Source: Leptasterias polaris
Taxonomy: Eukaryota; Echinodermata; Asteroidea; Forcipulatida; Asteriidae
Length of the DNA stretch: 64,000 nucleotides
Assembly (NCBI GenBank): GCA_037783415.1
Contig: JAZGTN010000119.1
Location: forward strand, 1,744,001-1,808,000
Direction of reading: 5' to 3'
This document shows positions 12,201 through 24,700 of the stretch, in pieces; positions within the stretch are counted from its first letter, which is position 1; each line of letters starts with the position of its first letter. A model generated the notes under the pieces. That model was given only the letters and a program-made list of their open reading frames with translations. It made no database searches and had not been told where the DNA came from. The translations under genes and the position numbers were made by a program.

Positions 12201-14332
12201 CTGTAAGAGCAGGGACAGATTCAATTAGCTTGGTGTGCTACATACTTGGCAGCACAGGCTGTATACTCCTATGGGGAGTCGATATGGCTTAAGGAATGAA
12301 ATCAGTGACCAGTGGTAATAATGTTTGAGTTGTCACTGAGTGATGGATTTGAGCAGTGTATAAGAAGCCACGATTATTTTGAAATTTTTATTACTTATTA
12401 GGTTTAGCCAGGGATGACGAAGACTGTCAGAAGGTCTTCGTTGAGAAAGATGGTTTCTCCGTTTTGATGCGTGCCATGCAGAGTGATGTCGAGAAACTAC
12501 AAATCAAATCGGCATTCATGCTACAAGCTTTCTTCCAAATGCCGACAAATTTCAAAGGTAGGAAAAGTTATCTGTAGGCTCTGGTTACTGTTGAATTCTG
12601 TCTTGCGATCAACATTCTTTGCTAATACAGGGCAAGCGTCAAATTTTAGTGCTAGCTGTGTAAGTTCTCCTTCGATTTGTTCATACATATTTTTCAACAT
12701 TCTTATCTCTGATTTGTTGGAGGTTTGACTTGTACTGTATGATTTGCATAAATGTGCATATTCATGAGGTACCATGTGATGTCAACGCAGAAGAAGTTGG
12801 AACTTAATTCATTTGTGTGATGAAGTTGATTGCATTCTTAGTGTTTTCACAAGTCACTTATTACTTGTGTTTGTTCTTTCATCTTAGACACTTTGTTTAT
12901 AGTTGTCGTGTTGCATTTTCTAACTGGCTCTTGGCTCAAGAAGTGTGTTGTGTATATACCTAGACTTGTTACAAGCCACTCTTCTGTTGCCTTCGTTTGT
13001 CAACCCTTTGGCTTAATATCAAGAGTGATTCCCTCTTGGGTTTTTTTAAGTCACTTATTTATTGCCTTCGTTCATCAACTTAGTGATTCCTTTTAGTCTT
13101 TGTTCAAGTCATTCTTCTGTTGCCTTCGTTTGTCAACTCAGTGGCTTGCATTAAGAAATTCAAGTCCCCTAGTCTTTTCTCAAGTCGATTACTAATTGCC
13201 TTCGTTTGTTAACTCAGAGACTCCCTCTAGTCTTCTTTCAAGTCACTTATCCTCTGCCTCCATGTTGTAATTTCAGACACCTTGTTTAAAATGGGGATGG
13301 TGCACCAACTCATCGGGCTACTCCAAACGGAACACACACCAAATCACGAACACTTCATGTCTGCCTTGCTCAACCTCATCGTGGATCACCAAGGCTGTAT
13401 GAACGACTGCAGACAACCGGACCTGGGCTTCAAGGAGTTTCTTACGGCTAGGGAAGAATTCCTGAAAGGGAAACCCGAATACCAGGTTAGATTTTATACT
13501 TTGTTTTAAAATGTATGTAATACTAAACTTCCTTTTGTTGGGCTGAGCTACTTTTTGTACTTAAGCAGCTCTAAGAAATAAGGCTCTGGTATAAAATAAT
13601 AACCAAAAAAACAAAAAAATCTCTTCATCAGTTTCATTGATAAATGGCGGGCCTGGAATTTCATATCTGCAAGGGCAAGGCCATTTTCATTTTCGCAGGG
13701 CATTTCCATTGGCACAAAGGCCAAGACCAAGAGCAACAGAGGTCACGGCCATGTGGCCTATGTTTAAAGGCACTGGACACGTTTGGTAATTACTCAAAAT
13801 ATATATTAGCATAAAAACTTACTTGGTAATGAGCAACGGAGAGCTGTTGATAGTATAACACATTTTGAGAAATGTCTCCCTCAGAAGTAACGTAGTTTTT
13901 GAGAAAGAGGTAATTTCTCACTCAAATATTTGAATCTGAAAAAGACTTATGGCCTGAAGCCTTTTTCAGGAATCTGAAAGCACACAAATTTGTGCAACAA
14001 GGGTGTTTTTTCTTTCATTACTTTCTTGCAACTTTGATGACCAATTGAGCCCAAATTTTCACAGGTTTGTTATTTTATGCGTATGTTGGGATACACCAAG
14101 TAAGAATACTAGTCTTTGACATTTACCAAACGTGTCCAGTGCCTTTAATTCAAGGCCTGAAATGGATCCAGTATCCTGTTACAAGCTGTTTAATTTGATA
14201 TCTTCAATGATTTATTTTCCTCATGTTTTGTTTGGTTTCTTTACACAGGAGGAGCATTCATACTGTCAGCAGCTCATGAAAATGTGTTTCAGTGGTAAAC
14301 AAGGCTACCATACTACTACTATAGACAGATGA
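9289..14332 (+). CDS. HSPBP1: Hsp70-binding protein 1 (Fes1/HspBP1 family nucleotide-exchange factor)
   Basis: Six coding exons: 9289-9453, 10396-10576, 10732-10953, 12402-12557, 13277-13485 and 14249-14332. Introns are GT-AG and in phase, giving 338 residues and a TGA stop. The N-terminus is Ser/Asn-rich and flexible, followed by the Fes1-type motif EGVLQMAIANTP (about residues 24-35). A helical stretch of acidic and hydrophobic residues follows, then armadillo-like repeats from about residue 110: RSEVRWRTFDLIANLVQNVP, SSATVRVKALYALSCLARDD, DGFSVLMRAMQSDVEKLQIK and GMVHQLIGLLQTEHTPNHEH. The end is TTTIDR, close to the mammalian C-terminus. Known for the family: it clasps the Hsp70 nucleotide-binding domain, opens it to release ADP and works in cytosolic protein quality control. 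The first ATG upstream of the Fes1 motif was chosen; a further 5' non-coding exon is possible. The length is close to that of mammalian HSPBP1. Confidence 0.95.
9510..9725 (+). mobile_element. SINE fragment, HSPBP1 intron 1
   Basis: Contains a B-box-like GGATTCGAATCTGGG, then a core around ACACTTGACTATAATTGC and GTAAATGGGTACCTG. The same family is present, interrupted, at 11478-12376. This copy has no insertion at the AATTGC site and so serves as an internal empty-site comparison. Confidence 0.55.
10017..10165 (+). repeat. Second copy of the tRNA-like dispersed repeat
   Basis: Shares the start and end of the copy at 2371-2558 and the B box GGTTCAAGTCCCA. The middle, including the 5' part of the tRNA-like arm, is deleted. 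It lies in HSPBP1 intron 1. Confidence 0.6.
11032..11463 (-). mobile_element. Second copy of the tRNA-headed SINE, HSPBP1 intron 3
   Basis: Same structure as the copy at 1762-2174: head at the right end (GTGTCGTGGCCGAGCGGATG on the minus strand), B box near 11390, same core and same (ATT)n tail at the left. The head is less decayed here, so this copy defines the family better. Confidence 0.8.
11532..11637. mobile_element. GGGCCCAATTT MITE nested in SINE
   Basis: Ends are GGGCCCAATTTCATAGAGCT and its imperfect complement AGCTCTATAAAATTGGGCTC. Further members of the family lie at 13541-13589 (one end only) and 51668-51823. Confidence 0.65.
11687..12166. mobile_element. Long-TIR, Mutator-like non-autonomous element nested in SINE
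   Basis: The two arms, about 11687-11862 and 11993-12166, are inverted repeats of roughly 175 bp at high identity. They begin ATATATTTGGTTTGCGGTAA. The unique centre is only about 130 bp and has no ORF. The element is bounded by the direct repeat AATTGCTTCT at 11677-11686 and 12167-12176. A 9-10 bp duplication and long TIRs fit the Mutator-like superfamily; the assignment is by structure only. Confidence 0.7.
12846..13260 (+). repeat. Degenerate tandem repeat in HSPBP1 intron 4
   Basis: Four to five diverged units of about 57-76 bp share TTGCCTTCGTTTGTCAACTC and CAAGTCACTTAT. The last unit ends about 16 bp before the acceptor of exon 5 (13277), so the repeat contributes to the pyrimidine-rich region of that splice site. 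Confidence 0.6.
13541..13589. mobile_element. End fragment of the GGGCCCAATTT MITE, intron 5
   Basis: Carries only the right-end portion (TTAAGCAGCTCTAAGAAATA and GGCTCTGG) of the family seen complete at 11532-11637. Confidence 0.45.
13764..14148. mobile_element. TTAA-flanked MITE (piggyBac-like), HSPBP1 intron 5
   Basis: About 22 bp of near-perfect terminal inverted repeat, AAAGGCACTGGACACGTTTG, is bordered by TTAA at both ends (13764-13767 and 14145-14148). TTAA target sites are the hallmark of piggyBac transposons. The interior is non-coding and includes a small hairpin near 13938-13972. It ends about 100 bp before the last exon. Confidence 0.7.
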
Positions 14333-14544
14333 CGGTCAATGTTTTTCAAAAAACCAGTACTTTTAGTGAAATGTGGGAAATATAAAATGATGCTATATGA
14401 AATGACTTTGGGGGTTTTGGTTTTTTTTTATTTTTTATATTGAGGATCTTCTCTGATTATTTTTCAAGAGGAATTTAACAGTTACCTTTCTCTGAAGTTT
14501 CCTGTTGCAAAGTTGTATTTTCATTGGTGATAGTCAAAGACCAG

Positions 14545-14830
14545 CATCCACACAACAAATACATGAAATAACAAACCTGTGAAAGTTTAAGCTCAATCCG
14601 TCATTGGAATCACAAGAAAAAAAGTGGGGAAAAACTTTAGATGCTTTCATTGTTTTCAAATATTGAGTTTTTGAATCGCTAGATCAAAACTAATAGTTTT
14701 ACTCATTTCTCAAAAACTATAGCATATCAAGCAAAAATATTTGAAAGGGAGTTTCCCACCATGACCATCTTTATACCATGTAAGTTATGTGTGAATCTGT
14801 GAACATTTATATTTTTACTCTTACTGTTAC
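14545..14830 (-). mobile_element. Diverged inverted relative of the TTAA MITE
   Basis: Read on the minus strand this resembles the interior of the element at 13764-14148, including the shared AACAAACCTGTGAAA block and the adjacent AGCTCAAT-like sequence. The ends are lost. It lies in the presumed 3' UTR of HSPBP1. Confidence 0.4.
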
Positions 14831-14882
14831 AAACACCCTTTAAGTTAAGAACTGTAAAAGTTACTTATATTAAGTATGTAGT

Positions 14883-15155
14883 GTCAACCCTCCCACTGTC
14901 TGACCATTCAATATCCTTCACCATGGTTTAGAATGAGATAGTCTGTGCCATCCTGCTATAATGATATCATGTGGTGAATGCATCTACACCGTACACAGTC
15001 AACCCTCCTACTGTCTGACCATTCAATATCATCCACTGTTGTTTTGAATGGTAGATCTAAATGTATGCGTGCTTACAATATGATATCATGTGGTGAGAAA
15101 TGCATAGATCTACAAAGTAAAAAGTCAACCCTCCTACTGTCTGACCATTCAATAT
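14883..15155 (+). repeat. Tandem repeat of about 115-125 bp, 2.3 copies
   Basis: GTCAACCCTCCTACTGTCTG followed by ACCATTCAATAT recurs at about 14883, 14999 and 15124. The copies also share GATATCATGTGGTGA and have diverged in the spacers. Confidence 0.7.
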
Positions 15156-15365
15156 AACTAAATGACTAAACAATCTTAACTACAAGAATTGGTGTCAAAC
15201 TTTAACAGATATAGGTTGTCTCACACTTTCCTTGATTTTTATTTTGATAAAAAGTTGTCTTTTTAAAACAATAATTAAATGTATAAATTTTTTGAAAAGT
15301 CATTTATAGTTTGTCATTAAAATTAAGATGGAAGGGAGTGTCCATAGTTGTACAGAATCTACACA

Positions 15366-15371
15366 AATAAA
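15366..15371 (+). terminator. Candidate polyadenylation signal for HSPBP1
   Basis: A canonical AATAAA lies about 1 kb after the HSPBP1 stop codon. Nothing else in the 3' flank contradicts a long 3' UTR, but the cleavage site cannot be fixed from sequence alone. Confidence 0.3.
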
Positions 15372-15555
15372 GAAAACTTTTAAAGCTCAAAATTTCCTTG
15401 GTGTTCTGTTATTTATTATAACATTTTGGGGTTTTTTTGTAAGCAGGTTTTATGTAGAATTTCAAGCAACGAATGTGGAAACGTCGAGAAATTTTCAGCA
15501 AATTTCTCAAAGTGGATTTCTTTTTTACGTAGCGGTAGATAACCAGGCTGAAGTG

Positions 15556-15622
15556 AGCACCGAATTTGGGCCCAGCACCGAATCAGGCCCAGCACCGAAT
15601 TTCTCCTCAGCACCGAATTTCA
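15556..15622 (+). repeat. Short tandem motif next to the satellite edge
   Basis: CAGCACCGAAT-type motifs occur four times in 67 bp. They sit just outside the satellite and inside an open frame of 123 codons that I do not recognise. Confidence 0.5.
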
Positions 15623-15705
15623 AAATTTCCGATAAAGACCGTCACTACATGTCAATAACAACACAAAGACGGTGTGTCCTACATGCCTACTTTAAATAAG
15701 GTTGT

Positions 15706-18700
15706 GTCACCTTTAATTTATGAAATTTTAATATTTTTCTTCATAGATCTGTTTATTATATCCCTAGCCATAACTCCTAGGCGGAAAAATATTCTCAGGC
15801 CACTAATTAGCTCAGCCCAACTAATTAAACATTGCCTCAAATTAGCGCGATAGCCACACACTGTACAAAGTATGTAAAACATACCTAACTTTGACGAAAT
15901 TTGTGTCACCTTTAATTTATGAAATTTTAATATTTTTTTTCATAGATCTGTTTAGTACATCCCTAGCCATAACTCCTAGGCGGAAAAATATTCTCAAGTT
16001 ACTAATGAGCTCAGCCCAACTAATTAAACATTGTCCTAAATTAGCACGTGTATAGCCACACAATGTACAAAGTATGTAAAACATACCTAACTTTGACGAA
16101 ATTTGTGTCACCTTTAAATTATGAAATTTTAATATTTTTCTTCATAGATCTGTTTAGTACATCCCTAGCCATAACTCCTAGGCGGAAAAATATTCTCAGG
16201 TCACTAATGAGCTCAGCCCAACTAATTAAACATTGTCCTAAATTAGCGCGTGTATAGCCACACAATGTACAAAGTATGTAAAACATATCTAACTTTGACG
16301 AAATTTGTGTCACTTTTAATTTATGAAATTTTAATATTTTTCTTCATAGACCTGTTTAGTACATCCCTAGCCATAACTCCTAGGCGGAAAAATATTCTCA
16401 GGCCACTAATTAGCTCAGCCCAACTAATTAAATATTGCCTCAAATTAGCACGTGTTTACATTGCTAGCCACACAATGTACAAAGTATGTAAAACATACCT
16501 AACTTTGACGAAAGTTGTGTCACCTTTAATTTATGAAATTTTAATATTTGTTTTCATAGATCTGTTTAGTACATCCTTAGCCATAACTCCTAGGCGGAAA
16601 AATATTCTCAGGCCACTAATTAGCTCAGCCCAACTAATTAAACATTGTCTGAAATTAGCGCGATAGCCACACAATGTACAAAGTATGTAAAACATACCTA
16701 ACTTTGACGAAAGTTGTGTCACCTTTAATTTTTGAAAATTTAATATTTTTTTTCATAGATCTGTTTATTATATCCCTAGCCATAACTCCTAGGCGGAAAA
16801 ATATTCTCAGGCCACTAATTAGCTCAGCCCAACTAATTAAACATTGCCTCAAATTAGCACGTGTTTACATTGCTAGCCACACAATGTACAAAGTATGTAA
16901 AACATACCTAACTTTGACGAAAGTTGTGTCACTTTTAATTTATGAAATTTTAATATTTTTTTTCATAGATCTGTTTATTATATCCCTAGCCATAACTCCT
17001 AGGCGGAAAAATATTCTCAGGCCACTACTTAGCTCAGCCCAACTAATTAAACATTGTCCTAAATTAGCGCGTGTATAGCCACACAATGTACAAAGTATGT
17101 AAAACATACCTAACTTTGACGAAAGTTGTGTTACCTTTAATTTATGAAATTTTAATATTTTTTTTCATAGATCTGTTCAGTACATCCTTAGCCATAACTC
17201 CTAGGCGGAAAAATATTCTCAGGCCACTAATTAGCTCAGCCCAACTAATTAAACATTGTCCTAAATTAGCGCGTGTATAGCCACACAATGTACAAAGTAT
17301 GTAAAACATACCTAACTTTGACGAAAGTTGTGTCACCTTTAATTTATGAAATTTTAATTTTTTTTTTCATAGATCTGTTTAGTACATCCTTAGCCATAAT
17401 TCCTAGGCGGAAAAATATTCTCAGGCCACTAATTAGCTCAGCCCAACTAATTAAACATTGTCCTAAATTAGCGCGTGTATAGCCACACAATGTACAAAGT
17501 ATGTAAAACATACCTAACTTTGACGAAAGTTGTGTCACCTTTAATTTATGAAATTTTAATATTTTTTTTCATAGATCTGTTTAGTACATCCTTAGCCATA
17601 ACTCCTAGGCGGAAAAATATTCTCAGGCCACTAATTAGCTCAGCCCAACTAATTAAACATTGCCTCAAATTAGCACGTGTTTATATTGCTAGCCACACAA
17701 TGTACAAAGTATGTAAAACATACCTAACTTTGACGAAAGTTGTGTCACCTTTAATTTATGAAATTTTAATATTTGTTTTCATAGATCTGTTTAGTACATC
17801 CTTAGCCATAACTCCTAGGCGGAAAAATATTCTCAGGCCACTAATTAGCTCAGCCCAACTAATTAAACATTGTCTGAAATTAGCGCGATAGCCACACAAT
17901 GTACAAAGTATGTAAAACATACCTAACTTTGACGAAAGTTGTGTCACCTTTAATTTTTGAAAATTTAATATTTGTTTTCATAGATCTGTTTATTATATCC
18001 CTAGCCATAACTCCTAGGCGGAAAAATATTCTCAGGCCACTAATTAGCTCAGCCCAACTAATTAAACATTGCCTCAAATTAGCACGTGTTTACATTGCTA
18101 GCCACACAATGTACAAAGTATGTAAAACATACCTAACTTTGACGAAAGTTGTGTCACTTTTAATTTATGAAATTTTAATATTTTTTTTCATAGATCTGTT
18201 TATTATATCCCTAGCAATAACTCCTAGGCGGAAAAATATTCTCAGGCCACTAATTAGCTCAGCCCAACTAATTAAACATTGTCCTAAATTAGCGCGTGTA
18301 TAGCCACACAATGTACAAAGTATGTAAAACATACCTAACTTTGACGAAAGTTGTGTCACCTTTAATTTATGAAATTTTAATATTTGTTTTCATAGATCTG
18401 TTTAGTACATCCTTAGCCATAACTCCTAGGCGGAAAAATATTCTCAGGCCACTAATTAGCTCAGCCCAACTAATTAAACATTGTCTGAAATTAGCGCGAT
18501 AGCCACACAATGTACAAAGTATGTAAAACATACCTAACTTTGACGAAAGTTGTGTCACCTTTAATTTTTGAAAATTTAATATTTGTTTTCATAGATCTGT
18601 TTATTATATCCCTAGCCATAACTCCTAGGCGGAAAAATATTCTCAGGCCACTAATTAGCTCAGCCCAACTAATTAAACATTGCCTCAAATTAGCACGTGT

Positions 18701-21700
18701 TTACATTGCTAGCCACACAATGTACAAAGTATGTAAAACATACCTAACTTTGACGAAAGTTGTGTCACTTTTAATTTATGAAATTTTAATATTTTTTTTC
18801 ATAGATCTGTTTATTATATCCCTAGCAATAACTCCTAGGCGGAAAAATATTCTCAGGCCACTAATTAGCTCAGCCCAACTAATTAAACATTGTCCTAAAT
18901 TAGCGCGTGTATAGCCACACAATGTACAAAGTATGTAAAACATACCTAACTTTGACGAAAGTTGTGTCACCTTTAATTTATGAAATTTTAATATTTTTTT
19001 TCATAGATCTGTTTAGTACATCCTTAGCCATAACTCCTAGGCGGAAAAATATTCTCAGGCCACTAATTAGCTCAGCCCAACTAATTAAACATTGCCTCAA
19101 ATTAGCACGTGTTTACATTGCTAGCCACACAATGTACAAAGTATGTAAAACATACCTAACTTTGACGAAAGTTGTGTCACTTTTAATTTATGAAATTTTA
19201 ATATTTTTTTTCATAGATCTGTTTATTATATCCCTAGCCATAACTCCTAGGCGGAAAAATATTCTCAGGCCACTACTTAGCTCAGCCCAACTAATTAAAC
19301 ATTGTCCTAAATTAGCGCGTGTATAGCCACACAATGTACAAAGTATGTAAAACATACCTAACTTTGACGAAAGTTGTGTTACCTTTAATTTATGAAATTT
19401 TAATATTTTTTTTCATAGATCTGTTCAGTACATCCTTAGCCATAACTCATAGGCGGAAAAATATTCTCAGGCCACTAATTAGCTCAGCCCAACTAATTAA
19501 ACATTGTCCTAAATTAGCGCGTGTATAGCCACACAATGTACAAAGTATGTAAAACATACCTAACTTTGACGAAAGTTGTGTCACCTTTAATTTATGAAAT
19601 TTTAATTTTTTTTTTCATAGATCTGTTTAGTACATCCTTAGCCATAATTCCTAGGCGGAAAAATATTCTCAGGCCACTAATTAGCTCAGCCCAACTAATT
19701 AAACATTGTCCTAAATTAGCGCGTGTATAGCCACACAATGTACAAAGTATGTAAAACATACCTAACTTTGACGAAAGTTGTGTCACCTTTAATTTATGAA
19801 ATTTTAATATTTTTTTTCATAGATCTGTTTAGTACATCCTTAGCCATAACTCCTAGGCGGAAAAATATTCTCAGGCCACTAATTAGCTCAGCCCAACTAA
19901 TTAAACATTGCCTCAAATTAGCACGTGTTTATATTGCTAGCCACACAATGTACAAAGTATGTAAAACATACCTAACTTTGACGAAAGTTGTGTCACCTTT
20001 AATTTATGAAATTTTAATATTTGTTTTCATAGATCTGTTTAGTACATCCTTAGCCATAACTCCTAGGCGGAAAAATATTCTCAGGCCACTAATTAGCTCA
20101 GCCCAACTAATTAAACGTTGTCTGAAATTAGCGCGATAGCCACACAATGTACAAAGTATGTAAAACATACCTAACTTTGACGAAAGTTGTGTCACCTTTA
20201 ATTTTTGAAAATTTAATATTTGTTTTCATAGATCTGTTTATTATATCCCTAGCCATAACTCCTAGGCGGAAAAATATTCTCAGGCCACTAATTAGCTCAG
20301 CCCAACTAATTAAACATTGCCTCAAATTAGCACGTGTTTACATTGCTAGCCACACAATGTACAAAGTATGTAAAACATACCTAACTTTGACGAAAGTTGT
20401 GTCACTTTTAATTTATGAAATTTAAATATTTTTTTTCATAGATCTGTTTATTATATCCCTAGCCATAACTCCTAGGCGGAAAAATATTCTCAGGCCACTA
20501 ATTAGCTCAGCCCAACTAATTAAACATTGTCCTAAATTAGCGCGTGTATAGCCACACAATGTACAAAGTATGTAAAACATACCTAACTTTGACGAAAGTT
20601 GTGTCACCTTTAATTTATGAAATTTTAATATTTTTTTTCATAGATCTGTTTAGTACATCCTTAGCCATAACTCCTAGGCGGAAAAATATTCTCAGGCCAC
20701 TAATTAGCTCAGCCCAACTAATTAAACATTGCCTCAAATTAGCACGTGTTTACATTGCTAGCCACACAATGTACAAAGTATGTAAAACATACCTAACTTT
20801 GACGAAAGTTGTGTCACCTTTAATTTATGAAATTTTAATATTTTTTTTCATAGATCTGTTTAGTACATCCTTAGCCATAACTCCTAGGCGGAAAAATATT
20901 CTCAGGCCACTAATTAGCTCAGCCCAACTAATTAAACATTGCCTCAAATTAGCGCGATAGCCACACAATGTACAAAGTATGTAAAACATACCTAACTTTG
21001 ACGAAAGTTGTGTCACTTTTAATTTATGAAATTTTAATATTTTTTTTCATAGATCTGTTTAGTACATCCTTAGCCATAACTCCTAGGCGGAAAAATATTC
21101 TCAGGCCACTAATTAGCTCAGCCCAACTAATTAAACATTGTCTGAAATTAGCGCGATAGCCACACAATGTACAAAGTATGTAAAACATACCTAACTTTGA
21201 CGAAAGTTGTGTCACCTTTAATTTTTGAAAATTTAATATTTTTTTTCATAGATCTGTTTATTATATCCCTAGCCATAACTCCTAGGCGGAAAAATATTCT
21301 CAGGCCACTAATTAGCTCAGCCCAACTAATTAAACATTGCCTCAAATTAGCACGTGTTTACATTGCTAGCCACACAATGTACAAAGTATGTAAAACATAC
21401 CTAACTTTGACGAAAGTTGTGTCACCTTTAATTTATGAAATTTTAATTTTTTTTTTTCATAGATCTGTTTAGTACATCCTTAGCCATAATTCCTATGCGG
21501 AAAAATATTCTCAGGCCACTAATTAGCTCAGCCCAACTAATTAAACATTGCCTCAAATTAGCACGTGTTTATATTGCTAGCCACACAATGTACAAAGTAT
21601 GTAAAACATACCTAACTTTGACGAAAGTTGTGTCACCTTTAATTTATGAAATTTTAATATTTGTTTTCATAGATCTGTTTAGTACATCCTTAGCCATAAC

Positions 21701-24700
21701 TCCTAGGCGGAAAAATATTCTCAGGCCACTAATTAGCTCAGCCCAACTAATTAAACATTGTCCTAAATTAGCGCGTGTATAGCCACACAATGTACAAAGT
21801 ATGTAAAACATACCTAACTTTGACGAAAGTTGTGTCACCTTTAATTTATGAAATTAAAAAAAAAAAAATCATAGATCTGTTTAGTACATCCTTAACCATA
21901 ATTCCTAGGCGGAAAAATATTCTCAGGCCACTAATTAGCTCAGCCCAACTAATTAAACATTGCCTCAAATTAGCACGTGTTTATATTGCTAGCCACACAA
22001 TGTACAAAGTATGTAAAACATACCTAACTTTGACGAAAGTTGTGTTACCTTTAATTTATGAAATTTTAATATTTTTTTTCATAGATCTGTTCAGTACATC
22101 CTTAGCCATAACTCCTAGGCGGAAAAATATTCTCAGGCCACTAATTAGCTCAGCCCAACTAATTAAACATTGTCCTAAATTAGCGCGTGTATAGCCACAC
22201 AATGTACAAAGTATGTAAAACATACCTAACTTTGACGAAAGTTGTGTCACCTTTAATTTATGAAATTAAAAAAAAAAAAATCATAGATCTGTTTAGTACA
22301 TCCTTAACCATAATTCCTAGGCGGAAAAATATTCTCAGGCCACTACTTAGCTCAGCCCAACTAATTAAACATTGTCCTAAATTAGCGCGTGTATAGCCAC
22401 ACAATGTACAAAGTATGTAAAACATACCTAACTTTGACGAAAGTTGTGTTACCTTTAATTTATGAAATTTTAATATTTTTTTTCATAGATCTGTTCAGTA
22501 CATCCTTAGCCATAACTCCTAGGCGGAAAAATATTCTCAGGCCACTAATTAGCTCAGCCCAACTAATTAAACATTGTCCTAAATTAGCGCGTGTATAGCC
22601 ACACAATGTACAAAGTATGTAAAACATACCTAAGTTTGACGAAAGTTGTGTCACCTTTAATTTATGAAATTTTAATTTTTTTTTTCATAGATCTGTTTAG
22701 TACATCCTTAGCCATAATTCCTAGGCGGAAAAATATTCTCAGGCCACTAATTAGCTCAGCCCAACTAATTAAACATTGTCCTAAATTAGCGCGTGTATAG
22801 CCACACAATGTACAAAGTATGTAAAACATACCTAACTTTGACGAAAGTTGTGTCACCTTTAATTTATGAAATTTTAATATTTTTTTTCATAGATCTGTTT
22901 AGTACATCCTTAGCCATAACTCCTAGGCGGAAAAATATTCTCAGGCCACTAATTAGCTCAGCCCAACTAATTAAACATTGCCTCAAATTAGCACGTGTTT
23001 ATATTGCTAGCCACACAATGTACAAAGTATGTAAAACATACCTAACTTTGACGAAAGTTGTGTCACCTTTAATTTTTGAAAATTTAATATTTGTTTTCAT
23101 AGATCTGTTTATTATATCCCTAGCCATAACTCCTAGGCGGAAAAATATTCTCAGGCCACTAATTAGCTCAGCCCAACTAATTAAACATTGCCTCAAATAT
23201 GCACGTGTTTACATTGCTAGCCACACAATGTACAAAGTATGTAAAACATACCTAACTTTGACGAAAGTTGTGTCACTTTTAATTTATGAAATTTTAATAT
23301 TTTTTTTCATAGATCTGTTTATTATATCCCTAGCCATAACTCCTAGGCGGAAAAATATTCTCAGGCCACTAATTAGCTCAGCCCAACTAATTAAACATTG
23401 TCCTAAATTAGCGCGTGTATAGCCACACAATGTACAAAGTATGTAAAACATACCTAACTTTGACGAAAGTTGTGTCACCTTTAATTTATGAAATTTTAAT
23501 ATTTTTTTTCATAGATCTGTTTAGTACATCCTTAGCCATAACTCCTAGGCGGAAAAATATTCTCAGGCCACTAATTAGCTCAGCCCAACTAATTAAACAT
23601 TGCCTCAAATTAGCACGTGTTTACATTGCTAGCCACACAATGTACAAAGTATGTAAAACATACCTAACTTTGACGAAAGTTGTGTCACCTTTAATTTATG
23701 AAATTTTAATATTTGTTTTCATAGATCTGTTTAGTACATCCTTAGCCATAACTCCTAGGCGGAAAAATATTCTCAGGCCACTAATTAGCTCAGCCCAACT
23801 AATTAAACATTGTCTGAAATTAGCGCGATAGCCACACAATGTACAAAGTATGTAAAACATACCTAACTTTGACTAAAGTTGTGTCACCTTTAAATTTTGA
23901 AAATTTAATATTTTTTTTCATAGATCTGTTTATTATATCCCTAGCCATAACTCCTAGGCGGAAAAATATTCTCAGGCCACTAATTAGCTCAGCCCAACTA
24001 ATTAAACATTGCCTCAAATTAGCACGTGTTTACATTGCTAGCCACACAATGTACAAAGTATGTAAAACATACCTAACTTTGACGAAAGTTGTGTCACCTT
24101 TAATTTATGAAATTTTAATATTTTTTTTCATAGATCTGTTTATTATATCCCTAGCCATAACTCCTAGGCGGAAAAATATTCTCAGGCCACTAATTAGCTC
24201 AGCCCAACTAATTAAACATTGTCCTAAATTAGCGCGTGTATAGCCACACAATGTACAAAGTATGTAAAACATACCTAACTTTGACGAAAGTTGTGTCACC
24301 TTTAATTTATGAAATTTAAAAAAAAAAATTCATAGATCTGTTTAGTACATCCTTAACCATAATTCCTAGGCGGAAAAATATTCTCAGGCCACTAATTAGC
24401 ACAGCCCAACTAATTAAACATTGCCTCAAATTAGCACGTGTTTATATTGCTAGCCACACAATGTACAAAGTATGTAAAACATACCTAACTTTGACGAAAG
24501 TTGTGTCACCTTTAATTTATGAGATTTTAATATTTGTTTTCATAGATCTGTTTAGTACATCCTTAGCCATAACTCCTAGGCGGAAAAATATTCTCAGGCC
24601 ACTAATTAGCTCAGCCCAACTAATTAAACATTGTCTGAAATTAGCGCGAGAGCCACACAATGTACAAAGTATGTAAAACATACCTAACTTTGACGAAAGT

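Larger units (their letters stand above)
11478..12376 (+). mobile_element. SINE interrupted by two younger elements, HSPBP1 intron 3
   Basis: SINE sequence occurs in three pieces. The first, 11478-11531, holds a B box (GGTTCAAATCC). The second is 11638-11686. The third, 12167-12376, ends in TATAAGAAGCCACGATTATTT. The gaps are filled by a GGGCCCAATTT MITE and a long-TIR element. Joined in order, the pieces parallel the copy at 9510-9725. Confidence 0.6.

Noticed and set aside
15328..15699. 123-codon ORF next to the satellite edge
   Set aside because: No family resemblance; it contains a short tandem motif and sits in the likely 3' flank of HSPBP1, so it is probably chance.
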